Assembly (NCBI GenBank): GCA_963575675.1
Contig: CAUYUA010000057.1
Span: 1-5,097 of the forward strand
DNA: 5,097 nt
Direction: 5' to 3'
Source: CAUYUA01 sp963575675
GTDB taxonomy: Bacteria > Pseudomonadota > Alphaproteobacteria > Azospirillales > Azospirillaceae
Shown here one piece after another: positions 4,265-5,097 of this stretch. The notes beneath the pieces are model-generated. The model searched no databases. It was given only the letters and a program-made list of their open reading frames with translations, and had not been told where the DNA came from. The position numbers and the translations under genes are program-made. How positions within the stretch are numbered: position 1 is the stretch's first letter; the number at the start of each line of letters is the position of its first letter.

Positions 4265-5097
4265 TCAGGCATCACTTGGAGGCGGCGTAACCACCGGCGA
4301 AGTAACGGGTCGCACGACCACAGGCGCAACCACCGGAGCAACCACCGGCGGCGGTGGCGGTGGAGCAACAGTGCTTCGCAATGGATTGTTGGTGATGCTG
4401 GAGGTCAGCAGATCAGGCGGATCATCTTCCCGATGGCGCCGGATCAACGATTTGCTTGGACCAAAATAAATCCTGATCCCAACCACGCCATATTCCGCGC
4501 CCTGCCCTGAAACGGCTCCGCGAGCATACATAGCCCCTCCAGGAATGGAAGAAATTCCCGGCATATACTCCGCCTCGAACAAACCGAGTTTCCTGTCAGG
4601 GTTTATTTCGGTTCCGGCAGTCAACTTAAGGTCGTCCGTCGGATAATACGACATCTTGACTTGCCCAATGGCTCCGTGACCAACGTCGCCGTTCTGGAAA
4701 CCAACCTTGCTGTAAACGGTGAAACGACCAAGATAAGCTTCCCCGACGCCAAGAAAGCGATTGAGATCGATTCCAACTCGGCGCGTGTGAACATACCCAA
4801 ATCCGGCCAAGCCAACCGCAGGGTCCCGCCAAAACACTTGTCCGTCGCCGCCCCACATCGAGTGGTAATCCGACTTACCCGCGCCGATGTCGAATTGGGC
4901 TCCGAAATCATGGCCGAGCGGAACCGCCAACGACGCAATTCCAAGACCGATGACTTGACTATAGCTCTGCCCCCCTTCCAGAGACAGCTTGCCGTTGATT
5001 GCAGAAACAGCGGGAGCTTCTCCGGAAACACCTGCGCAGGGCCACCCAACAGCGGCGACAATGACAATCAAAGACGCTTGGAGGATATTCCACCTCC
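4265..5097 (-). CDS. Putative outer-membrane beta-barrel protein, array copy 3 (partial)
   Basis: The third copy runs off the right edge of the window. By analogy with copy 2 its start codon should lie 19 bases beyond the edge, so about seven N-terminal codons are missing and all of the hydrophobic core, barrel region and tail is present. The visible 833 bases appear identical to copy 2, including the PVTSPVV and PPPSDA tail. A methionine-like start further in is only apparent: position 5071 corresponds to a Leu (TTG) inside the signal peptide. Whether more copies follow, or whether this is the first gene of the array, cannot be told from this window. Confidence 0.8.
   Translation of the reverse strand, partial: RWNILQASLIVIVAAVGWPCAGVSGEAPAVSAINGKLSLEGGQSYSQVIGLGIASLAVPLGHDFGAQFDIGAGKSDYHSMWGGDGQVFWRDPAVGLAGFGYVHTRRVGIDLNRFLGVGEAYLGRFTVYSKVGFQNGDVGHGAIGQVKMSYYPTDDLKLTAGTEINPDRKLGLFEAEYMPGISSIPGGAMYARGAVSGQGAEYGVVGIRIYFGPSKSLIRRHREDDPPDLLTSSITNNPLRSTVAPPPPPPVVAPVVAPVVVRPVTSPVVTPPPSDA

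Larger units (their letters stand above)
2030..5097. repeat. Tandem array of a 1127-bp unit, at least three copies
   Basis: Everything from 2183 to 3970 reappears 1127 bases further on (3310-5097) with no difference that I can find by eye, genes and non-coding parts alike. Recognisable homology to the unit begins at about 2030. Between 2030 and 2182 copy 1 has seven substitutions and a 3-base deletion relative to copy 2; before 2030 the sequences are unrelated. The third copy is cut by the window edge 19 bases short of its expected start codon. All copies point the same way (minus). No terminal inverted repeats, target-site duplications or transposase accompany the units, so this is a tandem amplification rather than an insertion sequence. 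Confidence 0.95.

Noticed and set aside
2030..5097. CRISPR array or insertion sequence as explanation for the repeats
   Set aside because: Units are 1127 bp, contiguous and gene-bearing, without short repeat-spacer periodicity, transposase or terminal inverted repeats.

Overview
The window looks like a chromosomal segment from an alphaproteobacterium of moderate G+C. The best evidence is a full-length CcrM-type GANTC adenine methyltransferase with its C-terminal DNA-recognition domain, lying directly behind rnhB. I recall this gene pair as a common arrangement in that class. I cannot name a genus; the paired GC-rich hairpins between genes remind me of intergenic repeats in Acetobacteraceae and relatives, but that is only an impression.

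Layout. Bases 1-79 may hold the last codons of an unidentified upstream gene that overlaps the rnhB start by ATGA. rnhB (76-732, +) encodes ribonuclease HII. A 117-base leader (733-849) follows. It holds most of a cluster of four GANTC sites, a candidate promoter overlapping two of them, a three-fold 9-base repeat resembling DnaA boxes, and one arm of a perfect 14-base inverted repeat whose other arm is the end of rnhB. ccrM (850-1920, +) encodes the methyltransferase. A strong 12-bp hairpin (1977-2005), with an excellent U tract for minus-strand transcripts, separates it from the rest.

The remaining 3 kb, all on the minus strand, is a head-to-tail array of at least three copies of a 1127-bp unit. 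Each unit carries one gene for an exported, probably outer-membrane beta-barrel protein with a Pro/Val-rich tail, plus a 275-bp intergenic region with its own candidate promoter, 5' stem-loop and hairpins. The copy at the window's right edge is cut, so the array may continue. Read by eye, 2183-3970 is identical to 3310-5097. Copy 1 differs from copies 2 and 3 only in its last ~165 bases, where six of seven substitutions are at silent third positions.

How it fits together. rnhB and ccrM are housekeeping genes (ribonucleotide removal; cell-cycle DNA methylation), and the leader suggests that ccrM may be controlled by its own methylation mark. The array is a separate, recently amplified or homogenised accessory locus that probably raises the dose of one envelope protein. 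No transposase, restriction endonuclease, tRNA, rRNA or CRISPR is visible.
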